A stretch of DNA of 53,504 nucleotides from an uncultured Verrucomicrobiota bacterium (GTDB taxonomy: Bacteria > Verrucomicrobiota > Verrucomicrobiia > Verrucomicrobiales > DEV007), in assembly GCA_902510815.1 (NCBI GenBank), contig CABXDI010000008.1, positions 1 to 53,504 of the forward strand, written 5' to 3'. The notes under the pieces were generated by a model. It was not told the origin of the DNA. It searched no databases and was given only the letters and a program-made list of their open reading frames with translations. This document shows, one piece after another, positions 9,099 through 17,958 of this stretch. Numbering within the stretch: the stretch's first letter is position 1; each line of letters begins with the position of its first letter. The translations under genes and the position numbers were made by a program.

Positions 9099-10012
9099 GG
9101 TGTATAACGAAGACCAAAGAGGCTAAGTAGAAAAATCAATGCAATGGAGGTCCCTGCCATAGCAAAGGGTTTGAAATAATCCATTGATTCTGCTCCAACC
9201 TTCTCAATTTTAGTTTTCTGCATTTGGTCAATTTTATTGAATATCGCTTTGAGAGCGAGGGGATCACCGGCTGCAAAGACTTCTCCTCCTGTTCTGTTAG
9301 TTATCGTTAAAAGCTGCGGTGGTGGTGATCCTGGTGCAATGTGAATTGCATAAGTGGAAATATTGTTAGCTAAAAGTTTATTTGCGATTTCAATGTCTTT
9401 GCCTCCTCCAAGGTCGGCGCTATATCCATCTGATAAAAGGATAATTAAGCGATCACCTTCTTCACGTTCTACTAAGAGTTTCATACATTCTTCTAGAGCT
9501 AAGCCAATTTTAGTTCCGCCTCTGAACCAAATTGGTAAACGTCTTGGACCTAAAAAGTCAGTTGCATATCCAAATGCTGACGGGTCAGATGTGAGTCGGA
9601 TCCAGTGCAAGAAGTGATCACCAAAAACGGTTAAGCCAAAAGCATCTTCTTCACGGTAATTAATAAACTCATTGATGGCCCCCATTGCTGCCTCATAACG
9701 ATTACCTTCACCAAAGGGTGCGGTCATGCTTCCTGATACATCAAGAGCAAACTGAATATTAGTTAGCTTTTTTTTTGTTTTTGGTTCGGATATTTGTTGA
9801 GGTCCAGCTAAGATAAGTATGGCTATTATTAACAATAATGATGGAAATGAAGCCGTGATTTTAAGCAGATATTTCCATATACGATTCTGATTTATTTGAG
9901 CATTATCGACAGGAATTACTACTTGATGTCCGCTCACATTATAACGCCATATCCAGAACAGCATTGTTGCAGGAATTGCAAGCAGCATTAGAACTGGATA
10001 ATTTACAAACAT
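9092..10012 (-). CDS. VWA-domain membrane protein (BatA-like)
   Basis: 306 residues with helices at about 5-22, 50-70 and 285-303, and a VWA domain between them. The MIDAS residues are in DVSGSM, the GGT of FRGGTKIG, and ILLSDGYS, all complete, so metal binding is expected. This is the standard layout of BatA, which with BatB, DUF58 and MoxR forms the Bacteroides aerotolerance-type module found across PVC and Bacteroidetes genomes. Four bases separate it from the upstream gene and it overlaps the next VWA gene. The physiological role in this organism (stress tolerance, envelope assembly) is not shown by the sequence. Confidence 0.88.
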   Translation of the reverse strand: MFVNYPVLMLLAIPATMLFWIWRYNVSGHQVVIPVDNAQINQNRIWKYLLKITASFPSLLLIIAILILAGPQQISEPKTKKKLTNIQFALDVSGSMTAPFGEGNRYEAAMGAINEFINYREEDAFGLTVFGDHFLHWIRLTSDPSAFGYATDFLGPRRLPIWFRGGTKIGLALEECMKLLVEREEGDRLIILLSDGYSADLGGGKDIEIANKLLANNISTYAIHIAPGSPPPQLLTITNRTGGEVFAAGDPLALKAIFNKIDQMQKTKIEKVGAESMDYFKPFAMAGTSIALIFLLSLFGLRYTPW

Positions 10013-10016
10013 TCAA

Positions 10017-10808
10017 TCAATTAATTTTTGGTTCGCTGTATGGCTCTAGGAGAGCATCTAAATCAGAGGGTTCCTCTGGTTCCGGTTTATGAAACCAAGA
10101 TTCGAGTTTTTGAAATAAGGGTTTAGCCTCGGGGTGAGATTTAATTTTAGAAAGGGTTACCTTTGAGGTTTCATCTTTAAGATCAAGTCGATGGCTCCAA
10201 AAAAGGATGAGCGTTCTCTCCAACTTTGCTTGATCGTTTTTTCCTAGATTGCCTTGTCTAGCTGCTTCTACTAGTGGTCGTAAAATTTCAGCAGGGCTAG
10301 GAGACTTTCGGGCAGAAGATTTAATGAGGTTCAACTTTTTACGACCACCAAAGATTAGAAATAAGAGTCCTGATAGCCAGAAAATAGTACCAACAATTAA
10401 TATGTTTTTGTATTTAATGAAATGCGGTAATTGCCCTTCTGCCGGTGGATTAGGTTTGATCTGTTCTTTGGGCAAAGAAGATGTGAATAATATTGGAATT
10501 TTAGGTTTATCACTTAAAGCTATGTTATTTTTACCTTGGAAATAATCACCTAAATCATAAGAACCTGGCGCTAGCCCATAATATTCATAATCATAACGGA
10601 ATGCATTTCCGTGTGGGTAAACAGCTTTGATGCGTAAGACAACGGCGGATTCATTCGTTAAAGGCTTAGCTTCTAATTCAGGACCGGGTATGATTTCATC
10701 ATTTATTTGTACCTTTATGCCAATAGGTATTGATTCGATGATCTGATCATCAGCAATAAGAGGAGCCAGAAACAAATATAATATACTAACAAATCGTGAT
10801 AGTTTCAT
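10017..10808 (-). CDS. Signal-anchored protein of the Bat-type operon (unknown)
   Basis: 263 residues. A Sec signal (MKLSRFVSILYLFLAPLIA) precedes a roughly 110-residue extracytoplasmic domain rich in beta-prone sequence, a single membrane helix (ILIVGTIFWLSGLLFLIFGG, about 135-154) and a helical cytosolic tail of about 100 residues containing EILRPLVEAARQG and TLILFWSHRL. The same plan (outer domain, one helix, inner helical domain) is seen in the giant protein at the end of the operon. It lies 2 bases after the DUF58 gene and 4 bases before the first VWA gene, so co-translation is likely. No family is recognised with certainty; BatD-type or DUF4381-like partners in similar operons are the closest idea. 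Confidence 0.72.
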   Translation of the reverse strand: MKLSRFVSILYLFLAPLIADDQIIESIPIGIKVQINDEIIPGPELEAKPLTNESAVVLRIKAVYPHGNAFRYDYEYYGLAPGSYDLGDYFQGKNNIALSDKPKIPILFTSSLPKEQIKPNPPAEGQLPHFIKYKNILIVGTIFWLSGLLFLIFGGRKKLNLIKSSARKSPSPAEILRPLVEAARQGNLGKNDQAKLERTLILFWSHRLDLKDETSKVTLSKIKSHPEAKPLFQKLESWFHKPEPEEPSDLDALLEPYSEPKIN

Positions 10809-10810
10809 AG

Positions 10811-11674
10811 CTATCGTGTTGCTCGACTAAGTAAAGTGCGAGATTTAAAAAACTGACGCAACTTGTGTGCTATTGGTTCGTTAGTGAAAAGTTGCAAGAA
10901 ATCAATTCCTGACTTTTTTAGTTCTTCAGCGATCAATTTAGAATCGGTAATTTTAGACTTCTTTTTTATAATTCCGGTCGATCCAGTTTCGGCTTCTCTA
11001 ATTTTTACAAAGCCAGCACCATGAATTTCTGTTTCCACTGGATCAGTTATTTTTAATACTACACAGTCATGTTTCTGTGCAGCTAGTTTGAGTGCAGGCA
11101 TTGCACTAGAGTCGTATAGGTCAGATATTAGGACAATCATCGATCGGCTCTTTAAAATTGGCATTAGTTCAGATAGGCGGGAACCAATGCGCGTTGGTTC
11201 ATCTACACGATAGGACCGGAGTTTCAGTAACCATTGCAATATGCGGTCTTTAGAAAGCGTTGGATTTACAAATAATTCACGTCCGCCTGCTCCAACGACT
11301 CCGACTGGACTAATTCGTTCTAAAGCGGCCAATGCGATTCCTCCAGCTATTCTTACGGCGGAATGATATTTGCTGGTCTTAATTGAAGAAACTGTCATCG
11401 AAGCCGATGTATCTATAAGCAAATATATAGGTATTTGCTTCGGGGCTTCATATTCCTTTACGTGAAATTTTCCTGTTCTTCCAGTGACTTTCCAATCTAT
11501 TGATTTTATAGGGTCTCCAATCTGATATGCCCGTGATTGTATATATTCTATGCCAGAACCCAGAAAAGTAGAACGGTCACTACCATAGCCAATGTCATCA
11601 GCTAATTTCTTGATTGCGATAATAAATTGTCGGGAATCAATTGGGTCGCAGCAATCGAGGATATGTTCAGTCAT
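10811..11674 (-). CDS. DUF58 domain protein (MoxR partner)
   Basis: 287-residue cytosolic protein with the DUF58 core: the diagnostic segment RAYQIGDPIKSIDWKVTGRT (about 49-68) followed by a degenerate VWA-like fold starting YLLIDTSASM. DUF58 proteins almost always sit next to MoxR ATPases and VWA membrane proteins, as here. The role is thought to be linking the ATPase to its substrates, but the chemistry is not known. It starts 50 bases after moxR ends, and 2 bases separate it from the next gene. Confidence 0.9.
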   Translation of the reverse strand: MTEHILDCCDPIDSRQFIIAIKKLADDIGYGSDRSTFLGSGIEYIQSRAYQIGDPIKSIDWKVTGRTGKFHVKEYEAPKQIPIYLLIDTSASMTVSSIKTSKYHSAVRIAGGIALAALERISPVGVVGAGGRELFVNPTLSKDRILQWLLKLRSYRVDEPTRIGSRLSELMPILKSRSMIVLISDLYDSSAMPALKLAAQKHDCVVLKITDPVETEIHGAGFVKIREAETGSTGIIKKKSKITDSKLIAEELKKSGIDFLQLFTNEPIAHKLRQFFKSRTLLSRATR

Positions 11675-11724
11675 CTATAGTTTAGGATTAGAAGCGCAAT
11701 TGAATAAAATAATTATAAATGACC

Positions 11725-12702
11725 TTATCCCATAGTGTTTAGGATGCCTTCTAAGACATCCGAGGTATTCATACCATCTGCTAAAGCTTCGTAATTGAGG
11801 CGCATACGATGAAGAAGAACATCTTCAGCTAATTCAAACAAGTCTTCAGGAATTGCATAGTCTCGACCTTGAATCAGTGCTCTGGCTCTTGCTCCTTTTA
11901 TTAGCGCAATACCTGCTCTGGGACTAGCTCCTAGTTCAATATGTGAGTTATTGCGGGTTCGACTAATAAGTTCGACTACATGCTTAATAAAAACTTCACT
12001 CACATGAATTTTATGAACGGCGTCGATGACTGAAATTAAGTCATTAACTTCACCGACGGGATCATCAGAAACAATATCAAATTCAGTATTAGCCACTGCC
12101 CCACCGCCTTCTTTTTGAATACCTAAATCCAAATTGCGTTTTAATATTTCCTCTTCTTCTACTGGCGTTGGGTATTTTAGTCTGTGGCAAAGCATAAACC
12201 GATCGAGTTGAGCTTCTGGTAGCTCGAATGTGCCGCTTTGTTCAATGGGATTCTGCGTTGCAATAACGAGGAAGGGAATTGGCAGGCGATATGTGTTATC
12301 ACCAATGGTTACCTTCCGTTCTTGCATAGCTTCTAATAGTGCGCCTTGTACCTTTGGGGCCGCACGATTTATTTCATCTGCAAGTAAAAGGTTAGTAAAT
12401 ACAGGGCCTTTATGCGTGGTAAATTGACCACTAGTTTGATCAAGAATTTCCGAACCAAGGATATCGGATGGTAATAAGTCAATAGTAAATTGAATTCTAG
12501 AAAAATCTAAGTGAATTGCTTTGCCAAGTGCGTTTACTAAAAGAGTTTTTGCAAGGCCCGGCATTCCTTGAAGCAAAATGTGACCGCTTGTGAAGAGAGC
12601 AATTAGTAAGCGTTCAACTACATCATCTTGTCCAACAACCACGTTTGCTACCTGTTTGCGGACTGCTTCAATATAAGGTGTGTGATTGTTTGGACTTACC
12701 AT
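11725..12702 (-). CDS. MoxR-family AAA+ ATPase
   Basis: 325-residue cytosolic AAA+ chaperone-like ATPase. Walker A is GMPGLAKT (46-53), Walker B LLLADE (105-110) and the sensor-1 region VIATQNPIEQSG follows, with the second sensor and lid domain in the C-terminal third (SPRAGIALIKGARARAL). MoxR proteins drive maturation or activation of partner complexes together with VWA proteins. It heads the eight-gene colinear cluster 12702-1336. A 95-base gap from the citrate synthase stop probably holds its promoter; that gap has an imperfect inverted repeat (TTCTCGTTTTC / GAAAATGAGAA, 12748-12775). Confidence 0.95.
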   Translation of the reverse strand: MVSPNNHTPYIEAVRKQVANVVVGQDDVVERLLIALFTSGHILLQGMPGLAKTLLVNALGKAIHLDFSRIQFTIDLLPSDILGSEILDQTSGQFTTHKGPVFTNLLLADEINRAAPKVQGALLEAMQERKVTIGDNTYRLPIPFLVIATQNPIEQSGTFELPEAQLDRFMLCHRLKYPTPVEEEEILKRNLDLGIQKEGGGAVANTEFDIVSDDPVGEVNDLISVIDAVHKIHVSEVFIKHVVELISRTRNNSHIELGASPRAGIALIKGARARALIQGRDYAIPEDLFELAEDVLLHRMRLNYEALADGMNTSDVLEGILNTMG

Positions 12703-12797
12703 TTTATGTGAACAGGGCTAGGGATGTTTTTCACCCTAGTACATTTTTTCTCGTTTTCAGATAAGAAAATGAGAATTCTGTGTTTTTATTTTGAGCT

Positions 12798-13925
12798 TTA
12801 AGAACGCTCATCTATAGGGAGAATCTCAGGTTGAGAATCTGCACCCGTATAATCTGTGAGTGGCCTATAAAGACGGTTATCATCTAGCTGTTCGAGGACT
12901 TGAGCTGTCCACCCGCTCGCTCGGCTAATAGCAAAAATTGGAGTAAAAAGATCGGTAGGAATACCTAGGCTGTAATATACTGTAGCAGAGTAAAAATCGA
13001 CATTTGCATTAAGACCTTTGCGATCTTTCATCATTTCTGCGATTCGTTCTGACATATTGATCCATTTTGGGTCCCCAAGTTCTTCAGTGAGCTTGATCGC
13101 CATTTTTCTTAAATGTGGCGCCCTAGGATCAAGGACTTTGTATACTCTATGTCCTATACCCATAATTTTTTCCTTTCTCTCAAGTTTGCCTTCTACATAA
13201 GCATCTACTGCATCTTCTGAACCAATCTCTTCGAGCATTTGAATCACTCCTTCATTGGCTCCACCATGAAGAGGGCCTTTTAAAGTTCCAATAGCTGAGG
13301 TAATGGCTGAGTACATGTCACTGAGAGTTGCAACTGTTACTCTTGAACTAAAAGTCGAAGCATTCATGCCGTGGTCAGCATGCAAAATGTAAGCAACATC
13401 TAAGGTTTTGGCTGCATCACTAGAAGGGACTTCACCATTAATTAAGTAAAGAAAATGCGCCGCTTCGCTTAGGTCTTCCCGAGGTTCAACAAGTTCTAAA
13501 CCCTGACGGAAACGGTGAAACGCCGCAACGATAAGTGGCATCTTTGCAATAATAGCAATCGCACGATCTTCATTAAGGCTTCGGTTTTGGTGGTCACCCT
13601 TGGTATCATAAAGGCCCATCATTGATATGCCCGTACGAATAATATCCATGGGGCCGGCATCTTTGGGTGCAGCTTTTAGAAAATCGACTATGCCATCTGG
13701 TAAGTTGCGGTTGGATTTAAGTTTAGCAGTTAAGCCATCTAGTTCAGATCGATTAGGCAGTTTTCCGTTATGTAATAAATAAATTACTTCTTCAAAGGAT
13801 GTATGTTCGACCAGATCATCAATTGTATAACCTAAATAACATAATTTGCCTTCTAGTCCTTGAACGTTACTTAGTTTGGATTCGTTTGCGATGATTCCTT
13901 CTAGTCCTTTTGCTGCTAATGCCAT
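12798..13925 (-). CDS. gltA: Citrate synthase
   Basis: Condenses acetyl-CoA and oxaloacetate at the entry of the TCA cycle. The 375-residue length is that of the shorter citrate/2-methylcitrate synthase branch rather than the NADH-sensitive E. coli type. Catalytic residues are visible: H220 in GPLHGGAN, H259 in GIGHRVYK and D310 in NVDFYS, plus the HADHG block (182-186) and RPLTDYTG near the end. It follows sucD on the same strand, which supports the citrate over the methylcitrate role, although the two are hard to separate by sequence. The leader contains a 10-base palindrome, GCAATATTGC, at 13949-13958. Confidence 0.95.
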   Translation of the reverse strand: MALAAKGLEGIIANESKLSNVQGLEGKLCYLGYTIDDLVEHTSFEEVIYLLHNGKLPNRSELDGLTAKLKSNRNLPDGIVDFLKAAPKDAGPMDIIRTGISMMGLYDTKGDHQNRSLNEDRAIAIIAKMPLIVAAFHRFRQGLELVEPREDLSEAAHFLYLINGEVPSSDAAKTLDVAYILHADHGMNASTFSSRVTVATLSDMYSAITSAIGTLKGPLHGGANEGVIQMLEEIGSEDAVDAYVEGKLERKEKIMGIGHRVYKVLDPRAPHLRKMAIKLTEELGDPKWINMSERIAEMMKDRKGLNANVDFYSATVYYSLGIPTDLFTPIFAISRASGWTAQVLEQLDDNRLYRPLTDYTGADSQPEILPIDERS

Positions 13926-14087
13926 ATTTAAAGGGATATAATTTTATTGCAATATTGCTGTATATGTTGAGGTGGGGGGAGGAGAAAATATAGAGATGCT
14001 GCACACATGCAATTTTCTTTTTTTCCTTTGATTGAAGAATTTAGCTAATTCGTGCGAAAGAATTAGAAAAAATATCTTAATTTTTGT

Positions 14088-14978
14088 TCACAAAATACTA
14101 GCTAGTGTGGATCCCATTTCTGACGGGGTTTCTGCAACAGCTATTCCTGCCGCCTTAAGAGCAGTTTTTTTGGCGTGCGCCGTACCCTTTCCTCCAGAAA
14201 TAATTGCTCCTGCATGCCCCATTCTTCGCCCAGGAGGAGCCGTGGCTCCGGCAATAAATGCTGCTATTGGTTTATTACAGTTATCTTTTGCCCATTCTGC
14301 CGCCTCTTCTTCAGCGGTTCCGCCTATTTCACCAATCATAATGATAGATTCCGTTTCAGGATCATCATTAAATAATTTAAGGACATCTAAATGACTTGTG
14401 CCATTAATAGGGTCTCCTCCAATTCCAACACAGGTACTCTGGCCAAGGCCAAGTTGAGTGGTTTGCCAGACAGCTTCATAAGTTAATGTTCCAGATCTTG
14501 AAACGACACCTACTGAACCTTTTTTATGGATATAACCTGGTGCAATACCGATTCGGCATCCCCCGGATGATTCTGGCCCTGTTCCTGGGGTGACGACTCC
14601 TGGACAATTTGGCCCAATGAGTCTGCAATTAGTGTCATCCATCATAGAGCGGACACGCATCATATCAGCGACAGGAATTCCTTCAGTGATAGCAACTATA
14701 AGTTCAATGCCAGCGTCTACAGATTCCATGATGGCATCACCTGCAAAGGGAGGTGGAACAAAAATTGCTGATACTGTCGCACCTGTCTCTTTCATTGCAT
14801 CTTCCACTGTATCAAATATAGGTACTTGAGCTTCGAAAGTTTGCCCTCCTTTTCCTGGAGTTACACCTGCTACAACTTTTGTTCCATAATCAAGGCTAAG
14901 CTTGGCATGGGTTCCGCCAAAACCTCCAGTAATTCCTTGAATGAGAACTTTGGTCTCTGGTTTAACTAGTATAGACAT
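14088..14978 (-). CDS. sucD: Succinyl-CoA ligase, alpha subunit
   Basis: Forms the ligase with SucC and carries out substrate-level phosphorylation in the TCA cycle (succinyl-CoA to succinate). Motifs: N-terminal CoA-binding Rossmann segment [23 protein letters not shown] (160-169), [10 protein letters not shown] (186-194), [12 protein letters not shown] and the phosphorylated histidine H255 in RRMGHAGAI. 296 residues is the usual size. It is separated from sucC by an inserted PTPS-like gene, which is not the usual sucCD order; the gaps are short, so all three are probably co-transcribed. Confidence 0.97.
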   Translation of the reverse strand: MSILVKPETKVLIQGITGGFGGTHAKLSLDYGTKVVAGVTPGKGGQTFEAQVPIFDTVEDAMKETGATVSAIFVPPPFAGDAIMESVDAGIELIVAITEGIPVADMMRVRSMMDDTNCRLIGPNCPGVVTPGTGPESSGGCRIGIAPGYIHKKGSVGVVSRSGTLTYEAVWQTTQLGLGQSTCVGIGGDPINGTSHLDVLKLFNDDPETESIIMIGEIGGTAEEEAAEWAKDNCNKPIAAFIAGATAPPGRRMGHAGAIISGGKGTAHAKKTALKAAGIAVAETPSEMGSTLASIL

Positions 14979-15006
14979 TATTGTTATGTTAGTTTATTAT
15001 TGTATT

Positions 15007-15546
15007 TTAACTCAAGTCATTAATGGAAAGGTCTGGACGATTCCACCAGTGACACTGCCCCGAAGGTAAAAATTGTTCTATATTTTCGCAGCTAAAACAA
15101 ACTGCATTTGTAGGAGTCTCCTGAATTTTCAGATCGGTACAAAACAATTCAGTTTTATTTTGATCTAAGAATGTACTTAATTTTGCATAATAGCAGGCTG
15201 CCCTAATTTCAGTTGTTGGGTCACCAGGAGTTATTAAAAGCTTTGGTAAGAGTTCAGGTTCGTTTTCCCTGAAGTAATCAATTATAGGATCTTCATTATT
15301 AATGTGAAAACTGTGATCAACGGATTCGTCTATCCATTCAAACCATCGCCCTTTTGCTTCTTCAAATTCGACAAGCATATTAGTTTTAGAATCAAGCGGT
15401 TCATTACTTTTGTTGGTAATATTGACCGTGACCACTTCATCATGTCCGTGAGGAATTTGGCAGTTCTTAGCCGCACCACTAATTAATCGATGCCCCATAG
15501 AATATCGGCGAGTAAAATTGAGTACGATGCTGTGATTCGATTGCAA
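15007..15546 (-). CDS. 6-pyruvoyl-tetrahydropterin synthase / QueD-like protein
   Basis: 179 residues of the T-fold PTPS/QueD family, which converts dihydroneopterin triphosphate to carboxy-tetrahydropterin (queuosine pathway) or pyruvoyl-tetrahydropterin. Zinc ligands H19 (SMGHRL), H33 and H35 (PHGH) are present, as are C29, the D77-H78 pair (SVDHSF) and E143 in IQETPT, the pterin-anchoring glutamate. It is longer than QueD (about 120) because of an insert around 85-115 and a C-terminal extension with HWWNRPDL. It appears to use a TTG start, as no in-frame ATG lies ahead of the zinc motif. It lies between sucC (12-base gap) and sucD (28-base gap), an odd place with no pterin gene nearby. Confidence 0.82.
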   Translation of the reverse strand: MQSNHSIVLNFTRRYSMGHRLISGAAKNCQIPHGHDEVVTVNITNKSNEPLDSKTNMLVEFEEAKGRWFEWIDESVDHSFHINNEDPIIDYFRENEPELLPKLLITPGDPTTEIRAACYYAKLSTFLDQNKTELFCTDLKIQETPTNAVCFSCENIEQFLPSGQCHWWNRPDLSINDLS

Positions 15547-15558
15547 TGTTTGTAAACT

Positions 15559-16740
15559 TTATATGTTAATCGCCTTAACAGCTTTTTCGGCAGCATCTGA
15601 CAAATCATCTGCAGCTATCAAATCAACTCCAGAATTTGAAAGAGTTTTCTTTCCTTGATCGACATTATTTCCTTCAAGTCTAACGACTAGAGGTATGCTT
15701 AAATTCACTTGCTTACAGGCATTAACTATACCATTTGCGATGACATCACAATCCATGATGCCTCCAAAGATATTTACCAGAATTCCCTTAACATTTGAAT
15801 CTCCAAGTATAATTTTGAATGCATTAGTGACTTGTTCTTCAGTAGCACCACCACCTACATCTAAAAAGTTTGCAGGTTCTCCTCCATAGTGTTTGATAAT
15901 GTCCATTGTCGCCATTGCCAGACCGGCTCCATTTACAAGGCATGCAATGTTACCTTCCAGTCCAATATAATTCAGGCCGTATTCAGACGCTGCTACTTCG
16001 CGAGGATCCTCTTCTGATGTATCTCGCATAGTAGCAATTTCTTTTTGACGGTATAAAGCATTATCGTCGAAACCGAATTTGGCATCTAATGCAAGGACCT
16101 CACCATTAGGTGTAGTAACCAATGGGTTTATTTCAACCATTGAGCAGTCACAAGAAATAAATAATTTAAATAGAGATTTAAGAAGCTTTCCAAACTGCTT
16201 TGCAATATCACCTTCGAATCCAAGTTTATTAGAAATTTTTCTAATCTCATATGGTTGAAGCCCCGCGAGTGGATGAATTGATTCTCTTATGATTTTCTCT
16301 GGAGTGCTTTCTGCAACTTCTTCAATGTTCACGCCGCCCTCAGTTGAAGCCACAATGACAGGCGATTCACTGTCCCGGTCCATCAATATTGCAAGATAAT
16401 ATTCTTTTGAAATATCCACGGCCTCAGCAACCATGACTTTATTAACGACTTTACCATCTTCGCCTGTTTGGTGGGTGACAAGTGTTTGGCTAAGCATTTT
16501 CTCTGCTATGCTAAAAATTTCATTTGAATCCTCTGATAAGTGGACCCCACCTTGGAAACCATTTTTAAAAGTTCCTTTACCCCGCCCACCGGCATGAACT
16601 TGAGCTTTAATGACTATTTGCCCACTAATCTCATTTGCAATCTTGAGTGCTTCATCCGAGCTTTCAGCCATTCTTCCTTTAGGTGAAGGAACACCGAACT
16701 TCTCAAATAGATCCTTTGCTTGATATTCGTGTATATTCAT
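15559..16740 (-). CDS. sucC: Succinyl-CoA ligase, beta subunit
   Basis: ATP-grasp subunit that binds nucleotide and succinate. The N-terminus is canonical ([18 protein letters not shown]), followed by [19 protein letters not shown], the EINPL metal site and a C-terminal ligase domain with FGGIMDCD and VVRLEGNNV. 393 residues is normal. A 42-base gap follows the RluA-type gene, so it may be read from an upstream promoter or have its own; the next gene is the PTPS-like gene and then sucD. Confidence 0.97.
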   Translation of the reverse strand: MNIHEYQAKDLFEKFGVPSPKGRMAESSDEALKIANEISGQIVIKAQVHAGGRGKGTFKNGFQGGVHLSEDSNEIFSIAEKMLSQTLVTHQTGEDGKVVNKVMVAEAVDISKEYYLAILMDRDSESPVIVASTEGGVNIEEVAESTPEKIIRESIHPLAGLQPYEIRKISNKLGFEGDIAKQFGKLLKSLFKLFISCDCSMVEINPLVTTPNGEVLALDAKFGFDDNALYRQKEIATMRDTSEEDPREVAASEYGLNYIGLEGNIACLVNGAGLAMATMDIIKHYGGEPANFLDVGGGATEEQVTNAFKIILGDSNVKGILVNIFGGIMDCDVIANGIVNACKQVNLSIPLVVRLEGNNVDQGKKTLSNSGVDLIAADDLSDAAEKAVKAINI

Positions 16741-16782
16741 TGCTTTTCGTTATTAGAGGTCGGAATATTAGGTGTCGTACTC

Positions 16783-17517
16783 CTAACGGTCAAGACGTCC
16801 TCCAAAACTTTTAAATTCTATAGGGACCGGAGCTTCCCAACTTTCAAGGTTACTTAGTTGCATTTTGCGACAATGAAGAGCTTGACGTGGCAATATTAAC
16901 TTGGATTTCAGACTTTCTGTCCACCCAGTATTGATGAATTCTAAATAGCATGAATCATCACCTCCATAAATTTTATCCCCTACAATTGGCAAATTAACAT
17001 GATGGGCGTGGACTCGAATCTGGTGCATCCGGCCCGTCTTAGGAATTGCCTTTAGTAAACTAAAAGAACCTTTTATTTCAAGAAGTTCGAATTCAGTTAT
17101 ACATGCTTTACCCTTTGGATGAACCGTTTGTTTGACCCAAACCGGACTATCGTAAATTTCTCCTGCCCTGAGAATAGGTGCATCAACTGTGAATCGTTCT
17201 TTATCTGGTATCCCTTTAACTAGCGCAACGTACTCTTTCTTAATTTCTCGATTTTGCATAGCAATACCAAACCTTCTTGCCGTCTCTTTGTTTTTTGCAA
17301 TGAGAACAACGCCGCTTGTCTCTCTATCCAAACGGTTAATGATTGAAAGAGTGGCTCCATTAGCAATGTCGTAAGCAAGGAGAGCTTCAATTTCCTCAAG
17401 CAGTGAGGGTGGGTTGCCAGGTGTACTTGGATGAACAAGTAGTGGAGAAGGCTTGTCGACCACAATATAATTTTGTGTTTCATGCAGAACCACAAAGTTT
17501 GTATTGTTTTCGATCAC
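16783..17517 (-). CDS. RluA-family pseudouridine synthase
   Basis: Isomerises specific uridines in rRNA or tRNA. The catalytic block IINRLDRETSGVVLIAKN holds the essential Asp, and the later RMHQIRVHAHHVNLPIVGD is the standard RluA/RsuA C-motif. At 244 residues it has no N-terminal S4 domain, like RluA/RluC-short or TruC forms. It starts at GTG (17517-17515). The target site cannot be told from sequence. It sits between the DUF3276 gene and sucC. Confidence 0.93.
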   Translation of the reverse strand: MIENNTNFVVLHETQNYIVVDKPSPLLVHPSTPGNPPSLLEEIEALLAYDIANGATLSIINRLDRETSGVVLIAKNKETARRFGIAMQNREIKKEYVALVKGIPDKERFTVDAPILRAGEIYDSPVWVKQTVHPKGKACITEFELLEIKGSFSLLKAIPKTGRMHQIRVHAHHVNLPIVGDKIYGGDDSCYLEFINTGWTESLKSKLILPRQALHCRKMQLSNLESWEAPVPIEFKSFGGRLDR

Positions 17518-17550
17518 GTATAGTGGTGGCTAATAGCCAACACTTGATTT

Positions 17551-17577
17551 TAAAAGATTAGAAAAATTTCTAATCTT
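17551..17577 (-). terminator. AT-rich inverted repeat at the end of the DUF3276 gene (weak terminator candidate)
   Basis: AAGATTAGAAA (17554-17564) and TTTCTAATCTT (17567-17577) form a perfect 11-bp stem with a two-base spacer. On the minus strand the stem includes the DUF3276 stop codon and is followed by TTTTAAAATC. The low GC of the stem and the broken T-run make termination uncertain; a partial terminator or an mRNA-stabilising hairpin is as likely. Confidence 0.4.
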
Positions 17578-17845
17578 GATCGCCTTCGTTTTTGAGGTAA
17601 TCGGAAACGTTATTTAAAGCATCTATAAGTTCCTGAAGGCTTTCTTCTGGAACCATGATAGTGTCTCTTCGGCCTCTAACATCTTCAGTAATTTTAAGAA
17701 ATTTACCGCGATCATTAGCTTTAAGATCAATAAAAAATACTTTCCGATCAGAAAAAATCTTTTCTGTGTATAATGGCTCATCGCGGCGTCTTCTGTATCC
17801 GCGGTTATCATTTTCTTCTTGTTCTTCTTCTTCTTCTTCAAACAT
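17570..17845 (-). CDS. DUF3276 / PUR-type nucleic-acid-binding protein
   Basis: 91-residue protein that begins with a highly acidic stretch (FEEEEEEQEENDN), then RRRR, then a single PUR repeat: YTEKIFSDRKVFFIDLKAN, KFLKITEDVRGRRDTI and a helix with ELIDALNNVSDYL. DUF3276/PUR proteins of Bacteroidetes, spirochetes and relatives bind single-stranded DNA or RNA as dimers. The acidic head is coded by GAA/GAG repeats (about 17814-17842) that could slip. A gap of about 110 bases follows trpS. Specific targets are unknown. Confidence 0.8.
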   Translation of the reverse strand: MFEEEEEEQEENDNRGYRRRRDEPLYTEKIFSDRKVFFIDLKANDRGKFLKITEDVRGRRDTIMVPEESLQELIDALNNVSDYLKNEGDQD

Positions 17846-17958
17846 ACCAACTATAACTTTCCTCAGTTCAATTTGAATATTTATTGGGTGAGAATGCTAA
17901 TGCTAATGGGCAGGTTAGCAAGTTCAATTAGCATTTTTTAATATTAGTTTTTACTAAA

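Noticed and set aside
14045-14066. Hairpin CTAATTC/GAATTAG after sucD as a terminator
   Set aside because: On the coding (minus) strand the T-run precedes rather than follows the stem, so it lacks the terminator layout.
14032-14394. Plus-strand 120-codon ORF antisense to sucD
   Set aside because: Antisense shadow of a clearly conserved gene.
17623-17850. Lys-rich 75-codon ORF overlapping the DUF3276 gene
   Set aside because: It is the +1 frame reading of the GAA/GAG tract; the DUF3276 frame has the PUR motifs.
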